Positions 36,342-46,030 of a stretch of DNA of 64,000 nt are shown in pieces (the stretch's first letter is position 1; each line of letters opens with the position of its first letter). Both the position numbers and the translations under genes were made by a program. The DNA comes from UBA668 sp963720695. Lineage in GTDB: Bacteria; Actinomycetota; Acidimicrobiia; Acidimicrobiales; Ilumatobacteraceae. Location: contig CAVRGG010000004.1 in assembly GCA_963720695.1 (NCBI GenBank), positions 992,001 to 1,056,000 on the forward strand, given 5' to 3'. The notes beneath the pieces were generated by a model. That model saw only the letters and a list, made by a program, of their open reading frames with translations. It searched no databases and was not told the DNA's origin.

Positions 36342-37586
36342 ATGAGCGACGACAACGGCGACAAGCGGACCAGCAGGCGACGTTCCGTGTTGAACCCGTT
36401 CGCGGCGATCGCCGACATCGTGGTCCCGGGCGTGGTGGGCGCGGTGGACGTCGACGACGTGGTCGGCCGCATCGACGTCGAAGCGTTGATCGATCGGGTC
36501 GACATCAACGCTCTGGTCGCGAGGATCGACATCAACACCATTCTCGAGCGAGCGGACATCAACGCCCTGCTCGCACGAGTGGACGCCAACGCCCTGCTCG
36601 ACCGTGTCGACGCCGACGCGCTCGTGTCGCGGGTCGACGCCAACGCCGTCGTCGCAAGGGTCGATGTCGACGCCTTGCTCGACCGCGCCGACATCGACGC
36701 CCTCCTGACCAGGGTCGACATCGATGCCCTGCTGGCCCGCGTCGACGCCAATGCCCTGCTCGCGCGGATCGACATCGCGCAGCTCATCGATCGAATCGAT
36801 CTCGATGCGGTCATCGCTCGGGTGGACATCGATGCCGTGATCGACAGGGTCGACATCGACCGGATCGTGCAGCGAGCCAACCTGGCCGACATCGTCGCCG
36901 AGAGCACCCGGGGCATCACTGCCAACTCGATCGACCTGGTCCGACGCCAACTCGTGGGCGTCGATGTCATCGCCACTCGGGTCGCCGCCCGAATCGTGCG
37001 ACGCGACCCTGCCGGTTTCCCCGCCGGACCCGACGCGCTGCGCCCCGACCCGGCGGCGCCGACCCCGCGGCGGGGGCCGACCGTGAGCGGGCAGTACGCG
37101 GGCCCGGTGTCGCGAGCGGTGGCGATGGGCCTCGACGTCGTCACCCTGATCTTCCTGTTCGGCATGGCGACCGCGATCACCACCTGGACCCTCGACCGTC
37201 TGTTCCACACCGATCTCGCCGCGGGGAACTTCGAGGGCTGGTTCGGTGGCGCGCTGTTCCTCGTGTGGGCGTTCTCGTTCTTCGCGATCCCGCTGGCGAT
37301 GACGGGTCGCACGTTCGGCAAGGCGGTCGTCGGGTTGCGCGTCGTCCGTCGCGACGGCGCACCGGTGCCGGCCTCGCGCGTCGCCCTGCGGGTGCTGGCA
37401 CTCCCGTTCAGCACCCTGCTGCTCGGGGCCGGGCTGATCGGCGGGGTGTTCGGCCGCGAACGACGCACGCTGCACGACGTGATCGCCGGCACCACCGAGG
37501 TCATCGACTGGGGCGACCGCCCGGCGGCGTTGCCGACACCGCTGGCGCGCTGGATCGAGCAGCACCGTCCGGCCGACGCGACCTGA
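36342..37586 (+). CDS. RDD-family membrane protein with N-terminal nonapeptide repeats
   Basis: A 414-residue protein from ATG 36342 (MSDDNGDKRTSRRR). Residues 43-186 are sixteen consecutive 9-residue repeats with consensus R-V-D-I-D-A-L-L-A, plus a weaker copy at 34-42. Residues ~255-400 are an RDD domain: helix VVTLIFLFGMATAITTWTL, helix LFLVWAFSFFAIPLAM, then GRTFGKAVVGLRVVRRDG and RRTLHDVIAGT. RDD proteins are membrane proteins of varied or unknown function, some linked to ion exchange. The repeats, with a hydrophobic and a charged face, probably make a helical or solenoid rod in the cytoplasm or at the membrane surface. Confidence 0.82.
   Translation: MSDDNGDKRTSRRRSVLNPFAAIADIVVPGVVGAVDVDDVVGRIDVEALIDRVDINALVARIDINTILERADINALLARVDANALLDRVDADALVSRVDANAVVARVDVDALLDRADIDALLTRVDIDALLARVDANALLARIDIAQLIDRIDLDAVIARVDIDAVIDRVDIDRIVQRANLADIVAESTRGITANSIDLVRRQLVGVDVIATRVAARIVRRDPAGFPAGPDALRPDPAAPTPRRGPTVSGQYAGPVSRAVAMGLDVVTLIFLFGMATAITTWTLDRLFHTDLAAGNFEGWFGGALFLVWAFSFFAIPLAMTGRTFGKAVVGLRVVRRDGAPVPASRVALRVLALPFSTLLLGAGLIGGVFGRERRTLHDVIAGTTEVIDWGDRPAALPTPLARWIEQHRPADAT
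36441..36899 (+). repeat. 27-bp coding repeat array (nonapeptide, 16 to 17 copies)
   Basis: Seventeen 27-bp units in one frame encode RVDIDALLA-like nonapeptides. The DNA units have diverged from each other while the protein pattern is kept, which argues for selection on the protein rather than a recent expansion. Confidence 0.88.
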
Positions 37587-37600
37587 TCGAACCCGACGGA

Positions 37601-37642
37601 CACGCGAACGACCACGACGCGAACGACCACGACGCGAACGAC
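37601..37642. repeat. Short tandem repeat, 15-bp unit
   Basis: Two full copies of CACGACGCGAACGAC (37613-37627, 37628-37642) and a partial copy before them, just after the RDD gene. The last copy runs into the hairpin at 37640. Confidence 0.7.
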
Positions 37643-37669
37643 CCCGCCCGGCCGAAGCCGAGCGGGGTC
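37640..37669. terminator. Bidirectional hairpin terminator between RDD gene and rpsJ
   Basis: Outer stem GACCCCGC/GCGGGGTC (37640-37647 with 37662-37669), inner stem CGGC/GCCG, tetraloop CGAA. The two flanking genes converge on it. There is no long T-tract on either side, so termination would rest on stem strength. Confidence 0.7.
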
Positions 37670-37697
37670 GCTGCTGATTCCCCCCGGAGGGTCGCGA

Positions 37698-38012
37698 TCA
37701 GTTGGACTGGATCTTGATCTCGATGTCGACACCGGCCGGCAGCTCGATGCGCTGCAGGCTGTCGATGGTCTTCGCGTTGGGATCGACGATGTCGATCAGC
37801 CGCTTGTGGACCCGCATCTCGAAGTGCTCACGTGAGTCCTTGTCGATGTGCGGTCCGCGGATCACGGTGTAGCGGTGCTTGTCGGTGGGCAGCGGGATGG
37901 GGCCGCGCACCGTGGCGTTGGTCCGAGTGACCGTCTCGACGATCTTGCGGGTCGACTGGTCGATGATCTCGTGGTCGAACGCCTTGAGGCGAATACGAAT
38001 GCTTTGTGCCAT
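37698..38012 (-). CDS. rpsJ: Ribosomal protein S10
   Basis: A 104-residue protein, ATG 38012 (MAQSIRIRLKAFDH). Motifs HRYTVIRGPHIDKDSREHFE and IELPAGVDIEIKI are standard. S10 also joins the NusB antitermination complex. It normally begins the S10 operon directly before rplC; here rplC is about 10 kb downstream, beyond a block of unrelated genes and a terminator. Confidence 0.97.
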   Translation of the reverse strand: MAQSIRIRLKAFDHEIIDQSTRKIVETVTRTNATVRGPIPLPTDKHRYTVIRGPHIDKDSREHFEMRVHKRLIDIVDPNAKTIDSLQRIELPAGVDIEIKIQSN

Positions 38013-38025
38013 GGGTGTCGTCAGC

Positions 38026-39210
38026 TCACTTCGTGATCTTGGTGACGCGGCCGGCGCCCACGGTACGGCCACCCTCACGGATGGCGAAACGAAGACCCTC
38101 GTCCATCGCGATCGGCTTGCCCAACTCGACAGTGATCTCCACGTTGTCGCCCGGCATCACCATCTCAGTGCCCTCAGGCAACTGGATCGTCCCGGTCACA
38201 TCCGTGGTCCGGAAGAAGAACTGCGGACGGTAATTGTTGAAGAACGGCTTGTGACGCCCACCCTCGGACTTCGACAACACATACACCTGACCCGTGAAGT
38301 TCGTGTGCGGCGTGATGCTGCCCGGCTTGCACAACACCTGACCCCGCTCCACATCCTCCTTCTTCGTGCCACGCAACAACGCACCGATGTTGTCCCCCGC
38401 ACGCCCCTCATCGAGCAACTTACGGAACATCTCCACACCCGTACACACCGTCTTCTGCGTCGTCTTCAACCCAACGATCTCCAGATCATCACCCGTGTGC
38501 ACGATCCCCTGCTCGACCTTGCCCGTCACCACCGTGCCACGACCCGTGATCGTGAACACATCCTCGATCGGCATCAAGAACGGCTTGTCCAACTCACGCT
38601 GCGGCTCAGGAATCGACGCATCACACGCCGCCATCAACTCCATGATCTTCTCCTGCCAACCCGCATCACCCTCCAGGGCCTTCAACGCGGACACACGCAC
38701 CACCGGAGCATCATCACCAGGGAACTCGTACTCGTTCAACAACTCACGAACCTCGAGCTCCACCAACTCCAACAACTCCTCATCCTCCACCATGTCAGCC
38801 TTGTTCAAGGCCACCACGATGTAGGGCACACCCACCTGACGAGCCAACAACACATGCTCACGCGTCTGAGGCATCGGACCATCCGTCGCCGCGACCACCA
38901 AAATCGCACCATCCACCTGCGCAGCACCCGTGATCATGTTCTTGATGTAGTCAGCATGACCCGGCATGTCCACATGCGCGTAGTGACGATTCGCGGTCTC
39001 GTACTCGATATGCGCGATCGAGATCGTGATCCCACGCGCCTTCTCCTCAGGCGCCTTGTCGATCTGATCGAACGGCGTGTACTGCGCCAACCCCTTATCC
39101 GCCAACGTCTTGGAAATCGCAGCAGTCAACGTCGTCTTCCCATGATCAATATGACCCATGGTGCCAATGTTCACATGCGGCTTGGTGCGCTCGAATTTCG
39201 CCTTGCTCAT
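38026..39210 (-). CDS. tuf: Elongation factor Tu
   Basis: A 394-residue GTPase delivering aminoacyl-tRNA. G motifs are GHIDHGKTT, DMPGHADYI (most EF-Tu have Cys where this has Met) and NKADMV; the switch ARGITI and C-terminal RTVGAGRVTKI are standard. The middle of the gene (from about codon 10 to about 350) uses GGT, GAT, CGT, TTG and GCG codons, while the last ~40 codons and all neighbouring genes favour C-ending codons. Thirteen bases separate it from rpsJ. Confidence 0.97.
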   Translation of the reverse strand: MSKAKFERTKPHVNIGTMGHIDHGKTTLTAAISKTLADKGLAQYTPFDQIDKAPEEKARGITISIAHIEYETANRHYAHVDMPGHADYIKNMITGAAQVDGAILVVAATDGPMPQTREHVLLARQVGVPYIVVALNKADMVEDEELLELVELEVRELLNEYEFPGDDAPVVRVSALKALEGDAGWQEKIMELMAACDASIPEPQRELDKPFLMPIEDVFTITGRGTVVTGKVEQGIVHTGDDLEIVGLKTTQKTVCTGVEMFRKLLDEGRAGDNIGALLRGTKKEDVERGQVLCKPGSITPHTNFTGQVYVLSKSEGGRHKPFFNNYRPQFFFRTTDVTGTIQLPEGTEMVMPGDNVEITVELGKPIAMDEGLRFAIREGGRTVGAGRVTKITK

Positions 39211-39241
39211 TGCTGTCTCCGTCGTCGGGGATCAAGTGGGT

Positions 39242-39264
39242 TGTCAAAGAACGGCACGAGTGTA
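39242..39264 (-). promoter_or_regulatory. Possible tuf promoter -10 element
   Basis: On the minus strand TACACT (39259-39264) is a good -10 hexamer; a start near 39252 would give a leader of about 42 bases to the tuf ATG. The -35 is weak. A TTGACA at 39242-39247 lies downstream of it without a matching -10. Confidence 0.3.
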
Positions 39265-39319
39265 GCGCGACGCGCGCTTCCTCCACCCTGCGGGTGCCTC
39301 GTGAGAGGAGGGATTTTTC

Positions 39320-41419
<2,100 letters not shown>

Positions 41420-41529
41420 CTCTGTCGTCTCTCTTCAGTCGTGCGTCTGTGGGCGCGCAACGACCGAATCGGCCGCAGGCACGGGGAACTATGTTAGCGG
41501 CGACCTCGGGCAACACGACTCGGGGCGGA

Positions 41530-42870
41530 TCAGCACGAATTGGCGGGCGTGGTGACCACCAACGAGCTCGCCGGGCTCCGGGTGCCGTCGGTCAGGACGG
41601 CCACGATCCGCAGGTTCCACGACACGCCGGGTCCCTGTTGCACGATCGCCCCCACGGAGGTGTCGGTGGTCGCGAACGCCGCCATCTGGACCCACGATCC
41701 GTCCAGATTCTGCGCTTCGACGACGTACTGGGCGAGACCGGCGACGTCGCCGGGCCAGGTCGGCACCAGCTGCCACCCGGCACCCACGGCGTTGCAGACC
41801 GGCGTGAACTCGATCGCCGGCGCGCTCAGGGCCGGCGCCGACGTGGTCGTGATGAACAGCGACGTGGTGACGTCGCCCGGCACCGTGGACGACGCAGCGG
41901 CGTTCGCGCCCTGGTCGTCGGGCCACAGCACGTGCACGAGGCTGCCCGCAGCAAAGGCGACCAGACACAGCGACACGAGCGACGCGGCGACGAATCCGAC
42001 CGATCGCGCCCGACCGGTGCGTTCCTTCTTCGGTCGATCCGCTGAGGGCTGCTCCGCACCGCGGCGGCGCGCCTGACGCTTCGCCGACGCTGCCGACGAC
42101 TGCTCGGCCTTGGCCGACTTCCGTCCGACGCGGGCCGAAGCGGGTACCTCCGCGATCGAGATCGGCGGAGGCGGCGGCGGGGGGACCGACGACATCGGTG
42201 CCTCGATGCGCTGCGCCCGCGAGGCGGGCACCTGGCCGGTGACGCGGGGCGAGGTCCCCGGCGAGTTGAGCAGGGGCAACACCCGCTCGGCGATCTCGGC
42301 GACCTTGGTCGCGGGCAGCAGCGTGTGCGACGCCCGGCTGACGACTCGCGCCACGTTGTCGGCAGCGCAGACGAGCACCCCGTCGAGTGCCGGCGGCGCC
42401 GTGGCGGGAACGCCCGAACCCAGGATCCCGATCACGGGGACCACGGGCGTCGACAGCGACTGGGTCAGCATCTGCGCTTCCATTCGGGCCGCATCGAGCT
42501 CACCCTTGAGCGGGGTGTCACCGGCCCACAGCTGACCATCGCGGTACGACAGCACCTCGCTGTGTCGACGGGTCACGATGAGGAATGCCCCGCCGGGACC
42601 GATGATCACGTGGTCGATGTTGCCCTTCGAGCCCGGGACCTTCAGATCATGGAGGATCGAGTAGGCGCTGGGCAGATTCGACAACTGCGTCGCCATGGTG
42701 CGCTCGTCGGACGCGACGCCCTCGAGCCACTTGGCCTCGACCATGAGTCGATCCGCGGTCTCACGACGTTGACTCGCCTGCGTCAACGCGCTGCCGCCTG
42801 GGTTCCCACCTTCGATCATCGTGGGGGTATCGGCACTCTCCGCTGACTTCTTGACTCTGACCTGCGACAA
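41530..42870 (-). CDS. NERD-domain membrane protein
   Basis: A 446-residue protein if started at TTG 42870; ATG 42819 (MIEGGNPGGS) is an alternative and neither has a clear ribosome-binding site. Residues ~40-160 are a nuclease-related NERD domain (LPSAYSILHDLKVPGSKGNIDHVIIGPGG... shown here in parts: NIDHVIIGPGG, FLIVTRRHSEVLSYRDGQLW). A Pro-rich and basic linker follows, then one membrane helix (VGFVAASLVSLCLVAFAAGSL) and an external FN3-like region (WQLVPTWPG, YVVEAQNLDGSWVQMAAF). It may link cytoplasmic nucleic-acid handling to the surface; the role is unknown. Confidence 0.8.
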   Translation of the reverse strand: MSQVRVKKSAESADTPTMIEGGNPGGSALTQASQRRETADRLMVEAKWLEGVASDERTMATQLSNLPSAYSILHDLKVPGSKGNIDHVIIGPGGAFLIVTRRHSEVLSYRDGQLWAGDTPLKGELDAARMEAQMLTQSLSTPVVPVIGILGSGVPATAPPALDGVLVCAADNVARVVSRASHTLLPATKVAEIAERVLPLLNSPGTSPRVTGQVPASRAQRIEAPMSSVPPPPPPPISIAEVPASARVGRKSAKAEQSSAASAKRQARRRGAEQPSADRPKKERTGRARSVGFVAASLVSLCLVAFAAGSLVHVLWPDDQGANAAASSTVPGDVTTSLFITTTSAPALSAPAIEFTPVCNAVGAGWQLVPTWPGDVAGLAQYVVEAQNLDGSWVQMAAFATTDTSVGAIVQQGPGVSWNLRIVAVLTDGTRSPASSLVVTTPANSC

Positions 42871-42900
42871 CCGTGTCGTATCCGTCGAGGTCCCGGCCCG

Positions 42901-43650
42901 TCAGGCCCACCCACCGGCGTAGGCCACGAACTGGCCGGTCGTGAATCGGCTCGAACCGTCGATGAACGGCATGCAGAAGGCGGCGCACTCGTCGACGGTG
43001 CCCAGCCTGCGGAGGGGCACCGCGGCCTCGATGTGGGCGCGCACGACGGGATCGTCCGCGCCGGCGGCGCGGCGGAACTCCGGGAAGTCCATGAAGTTGG
43101 TGCCGATGGCGTTGACCTGGACGCCGTGACGGGCGACCTCGGCTGCCACGTTCTTCACCAACATCGTGGCGCCGGCGCGTGCGGCGGAGTAGAGCGGGGC
43201 GTTCGGGGTCGGCTTGGCGCCGGCCGCGCTGGTGAGCACGAGCACCTGACCGTCGCCCTGGCGCACCATGACCGGCACCACCGCCTGGAGGAAGTGGAAG
43301 GGCGCCTCGATGCAGCCGCGGACGACGGTGTGGAGGTCGTCGAGGGTGGCGTCGACGAACGAACCCGTGACGACCCGACCACTGAACGCCGCTGCGGCGT
43401 CGAGCCGTCCGAAGCGATCGAGGCCGGCACCCACCAGCCGGGCGGCGGTCTCGGGCTTGGCGAGGTCGCGAGCGTCGGGAACCACCTCGACGGTCGCTCC
43501 GAGTGCCTCGAGTTCATCGACCAGGCCCTCGGCCGGATTGCCGAGCACGAGATCGTGGCCGCGGGCGGCGAGGAGGCGGGCGATGGGCGGCCCGACGTAG
43601 AAGCCGGCGTCGGCGACGAGCGCGACGCGGCGGGGCGCGATGGTGGACAT
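42901..43650 (-). CDS. hheG: Halohydrin dehalogenase, HheG-like (SDR superfamily)
   Basis: A 249-residue protein from ATG 43650. Halohydrin dehalogenases are SDR-derived enzymes that close vicinal halohydrins to epoxides and open epoxides with small anions; they do not use NAD(P). The catalytic pattern S-x12-Y-x3-R is exact here: Ser141, Tyr154, Arg158, with Arg in place of the Lys of true SDRs. The usual Gly-rich cofactor motif is replaced by ADAGFYVG, matching the halide-pocket motif T-x4-F/Y-x-G except that Thr is Ala13. NFMDFPEF and the C-terminal FTTGQFVAYAGGWA also fit the HheG group first described from Ilumatobacter. It is divergent from a TetR-haloalkane dehalogenase operon. Confidence 0.82.
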   Translation of the reverse strand: MSTIAPRRVALVADAGFYVGPPIARLLAARGHDLVLGNPAEGLVDELEALGATVEVVPDARDLAKPETAARLVGAGLDRFGRLDAAAAFSGRVVTGSFVDATLDDLHTVVRGCIEAPFHFLQAVVPVMVRQGDGQVLVLTSAAGAKPTPNAPLYSAARAGATMLVKNVAAEVARHGVQVNAIGTNFMDFPEFRRAAGADDPVVRAHIEAAVPLRRLGTVDECAAFCMPFIDGSSRFTTGQFVAYAGGWA

Positions 43651-43656
43651 CGGGCC

Positions 43657-43685
43657 ATTGAAACAATTGGCACAACTACTGTCAA
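43657..43685 (-). promoter_or_regulatory. Promoter of the halohydrin dehalogenase, probably leaderless
   Basis: On the minus strand TTGACA (43680-43685), a 17-base spacer and TTCAAT (43657-43662). The expected start falls at or next to the ATG at 43650, so the transcript would have no leader. Confidence 0.55.
43658..43675. promoter_or_regulatory. TetR-type operator candidate
   Basis: An 18-bp palindrome TTG-N3-CAATTG-N3-CAA lies between the divergent dehalogenase and TetR genes. It covers the -10 and part of the spacer of the dehalogenase promoter, as expected for a repressor site. Confidence 0.6.
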
Positions 43686-43714
43686 CTCATCCACCCGGCT
43701 GCTACCGTGGCGCC

Positions 43715-44338
43715 ATGGTGACTTCCGGCCCTTCTGCGCTCCCCACGCCGGCCGACGGCCGACGCCTCCGCCGCGATCGCAACCGCGATGCAGTCGTGCG
43801 GGCACTGCTGTCGCTCTACAACGAGGGCAACCTCAGCCCCTCCACCGAGGAGATCGCCACACGCTCGGGCGTCTCGGCACGATCCCTGTTCCGCTACTTC
43901 GACGACGTCGACGATCTCTCCGAGGCCGCCATCGCCCAGCAACAGGACGACGTCCGTCACCTCGTCGGCGTGCCGGCGACCGCGGACGACGCGTTCGACG
44001 ACCGGGTCACGGCGTTTGCCCGCCAGCGCGGTGAACTGTTCGAAGCCATCGAGTCCGTGGCGATGGTGTCGCGGCTGCGGGCTCCGTTCCAACTGGTGGT
44101 GAGCGACAAGCTCACCGAGGGTCGGGCGTTCCTGCGCCAACAGCTGCATGACCTGTTCGCCGCCGAGCTCGGCTCGATGTCCCCGGCACTCGCGGCCCAG
44201 CGCCTCGCGCTGGCCGATGTCGCGACGTCGTTCGAGGCCTGGCGATTGCTGCGCGACGATCAGCACCTCACCCGAGCGAAGGCAACGGCCGCCATGGCCG
44301 ACGCGCTCACCGTGCTCCTGACGGCTGCGACCCGATGA
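43715..44338 (+). CDS. TetR-family regulator of the dehalogenase locus
   Basis: A 207-residue regulator from ATG 43715. The helix-turn-helix (STEEIATRSGVSARSLFRYF) near residues 40-62 is typical; the rest is a helical ligand-binding and dimerisation domain with no assignable ligand. It ends in ATGA overlap with the haloalkane dehalogenase, so the two are co-translated. It probably represses both divergent promoters and responds to a halogenated compound or epoxide, by inference from context. Confidence 0.88.
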   Translation: MVTSGPSALPTPADGRRLRRDRNRDAVVRALLSLYNEGNLSPSTEEIATRSGVSARSLFRYFDDVDDLSEAAIAQQQDDVRHLVGVPATADDAFDDRVTAFARQRGELFEAIESVAMVSRLRAPFQLVVSDKLTEGRAFLRQQLHDLFAAELGSMSPALAAQRLALADVATSFEAWRLLRDDQHLTRAKATAAMADALTVLLTAATR

Positions 44339-45246
44339 AGGCGTTGCGCACACCCGACGAGCGGTTCGTGGGCCTTCCCGATTTCCCCTTCGAGCCCCAC
44401 TACCTCACCGTCGCCGACGGCGACGGCGGCGAGCTGCGCGTCCACTACCTCGACGAAGGCCCCGCCGACGCTGCCCCCGTGCTGCTCATGCACGGCGAGC
44501 CGAGCTGGTCCTACCTGTACCGCCACATGATCCCCGTCCTGGTCGCTGCCGGGCACCGCTGCATCGCGCCGGACCTCGTCGGCTTCGGCCGGTCCGACAA
44601 GCCGACGGAGACCTCCGACTACACCTACGCCCGCCATGTGGCCTGGATGCGCGACGCCGTGCTCGAGCAGCTCGACCTTCGCCACGCGACGTTCTTCGGC
44701 CAGGACTGGGGAGGCCTCGTCGGCCTGCGGCTCGTCGCCGGCGCACCCGAACGCTTCGACCGGGTCGTCATCGGCAACACCGGTCTGCCCACGGGCGACG
44801 GCCGGCCGAGCGACGCGTTCCTCGCCTGGCGGACGTTCTCGCGTGAGTCGCCGACGTTCCCCATCGGCGGCATCGTCAACGGTGGTTGCACCACCGACCT
44901 GTCGCCGTCGGTGATCGCCGCCTACGACGCACCGTTCCCCGACGACACGTACAAGGCGGGCGCCCGCATCTTCCCGTCGCTGGTCCCCACCGGCGAGGAC
45001 GACCCGGCGCGGCCGGATCAGCTGGCCGCGTGGGAGGTGCTGCGCACCTTCACCAAGCCATGGCTGTGCGCGTTCAGCGACCATGACCCGGTCACCGGTG
45101 GCGGCGAGAAGATCTTCCTCCGCGAGGTGCCCGGCACCGCCGGCCAACCTCACGTCACGATCGAGGGCGGAGGCCACTTCCTCCAGGAGGACCGCGGACC
45201 CGAGCTCGCCGAGGTCATCGCCGCGTTCATCGCCTCAACGAGGTAG
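44335..45246 (+). CDS. Haloalkane dehalogenase, subfamily I-like
   Basis: A 303-residue alpha/beta hydrolase that replaces a halogen with hydroxyl from water. Expected catalytic residues are visible: nucleophile Asp124 in GQDWGG, followed by halide-stabilising Trp125; oxyanion HGEPSW (Glu55); acid probably Asp251 in SDHDPVTGG; base His281 in GGGHFLQED. Trp165 in the cap may be the second halide ligand, as in subfamily I enzymes. Length matches the family. It is translationally coupled to the TetR gene and adjacent to a halohydrin dehalogenase. A fluoroacetate or epoxide hydrolase is less likely given the D-W pair. Confidence 0.86.
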   Translation: MKALRTPDERFVGLPDFPFEPHYLTVADGDGGELRVHYLDEGPADAAPVLLMHGEPSWSYLYRHMIPVLVAAGHRCIAPDLVGFGRSDKPTETSDYTYARHVAWMRDAVLEQLDLRHATFFGQDWGGLVGLRLVAGAPERFDRVVIGNTGLPTGDGRPSDAFLAWRTFSRESPTFPIGGIVNGGCTTDLSPSVIAAYDAPFPDDTYKAGARIFPSLVPTGEDDPARPDQLAAWEVLRTFTKPWLCAFSDHDPVTGGGEKIFLREVPGTAGQPHVTIEGGGHFLQEDRGPELAEVIAAFIASTR

Positions 45247-46029
45247 ACGGCCCCACATCAGGATCCGCTTGAACGGGAAGAAGTAGGGCTCGTGCTCGCC
45301 GATCACATCGAGCAACCGCGCCTCGTACTCCTCCAGGAACGACCTGTAGGCATCGGGATCCAACACCTTCTCGAACCTCGTGAGGGTCGTGCCCCGCACC
45401 CACTCGACGACGTGCCGGCTCGAGGGCAGCACGTGGGCGTACACCTGCAGTCGCACGTGCTGTTCGACGAACCCGAGCTCGTGGAACATCACCGCGTACC
45501 GTTCGGGTGACAGCACGTTGTGGGCCACGGGATCGGGCGGAGGGCCTTCTGCACCGAACGCCTCGAAGAACCGAGGGAGGTGAGCGACACGATCGGCGAT
45601 CACATGGGACGGCATGTCGGCATTCGCCGGCACCTGCACCGCCAACTGCCCGCCCGGCGCGAGCGCGCTGCGCCACTGCCGGAGCACCGTCTCATGCGAG
45701 GGCACCCATTGGAGGCTGGCGTTCGCCAGGACAAGGTCGTGATCGTGCGCGGATGTCCATCCGCCGATGTCGCCACGATCGAAGCGGAGGCCGGCACGAG
45801 CGTGGCCCGCGGCCGCGTCGAGCATCGACGGCGAGGAGTCGATGCCGCACATGTCCTCGATGCCCAGCGTGTCGGCGGCCAGCGCCGTCAGTTCGCCGGA
45901 GCCGCACCCGAGATCGACGGCTGTGTGCAGCGGCGCATCGAGACGCACGAGCGCGAGCAGATCGTGGAACGGTTGGGCTCGTTCGGTGGCGAAACGGTGG
46001 TACTGCTCGGGGTTCCAGTCGGCGGTCAC
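45235..46029 (-). CDS. tam: Trans-aconitate 2-methyltransferase-like SAM methyltransferase
   Basis: A 264-residue methyltransferase if started at GTG 46029 (MTADWNPEQYHRF), which matches the usual Tam N-terminus; GTG 46065 is a longer alternative. The SAM site is AVDLGCGSGELTALAA with the acidic GIDSSPSML, and LANASLQWVP is typical of the family. Tam methylates trans-aconitate, a by-product that inhibits aconitase. It overlaps the convergent haloalkane dehalogenase gene by 12 bp. Confidence 0.82.
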   Translation of the reverse strand: MTADWNPEQYHRFATERAQPFHDLLALVRLDAPLHTAVDLGCGSGELTALAADTLGIEDMCGIDSSPSMLDAAAGHARAGLRFDRGDIGGWTSAHDHDLVLANASLQWVPSHETVLRQWRSALAPGGQLAVQVPANADMPSHVIADRVAHLPRFFEAFGAEGPPPDPVAHNVLSPERYAVMFHELGFVEQHVRLQVYAHVLPSSRHVVEWVRGTTLTRFEKVLDPDAYRSFLEEYEARLLDVIGEHEPYFFPFKRILMWGRLPR

Positions 46030-46030
46030 G

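Noticed and set aside
36264..37565. Long minus-strand open frames opposite the RDD gene with regular VDVDP-type repeats
   Set aside because: They mirror the 27-bp repeat of the sense gene; the RDD domain and repeat conservation are on the plus strand.
27645..37586. The 10-kb block considered as an integrated mobile element
   Set aside because: No integrase, transposase, tRNA target or direct-repeat ends are visible; genes have the same base composition as the rest.
42901..43650. First read as an ordinary NAD-dependent short-chain dehydrogenase
   Set aside because: The Gly-rich cofactor motif is lost and the catalytic Lys is Arg, with S-x12-Y-x3-R and the aromatic halide-pocket motif, which fit halohydrin dehalogenases.
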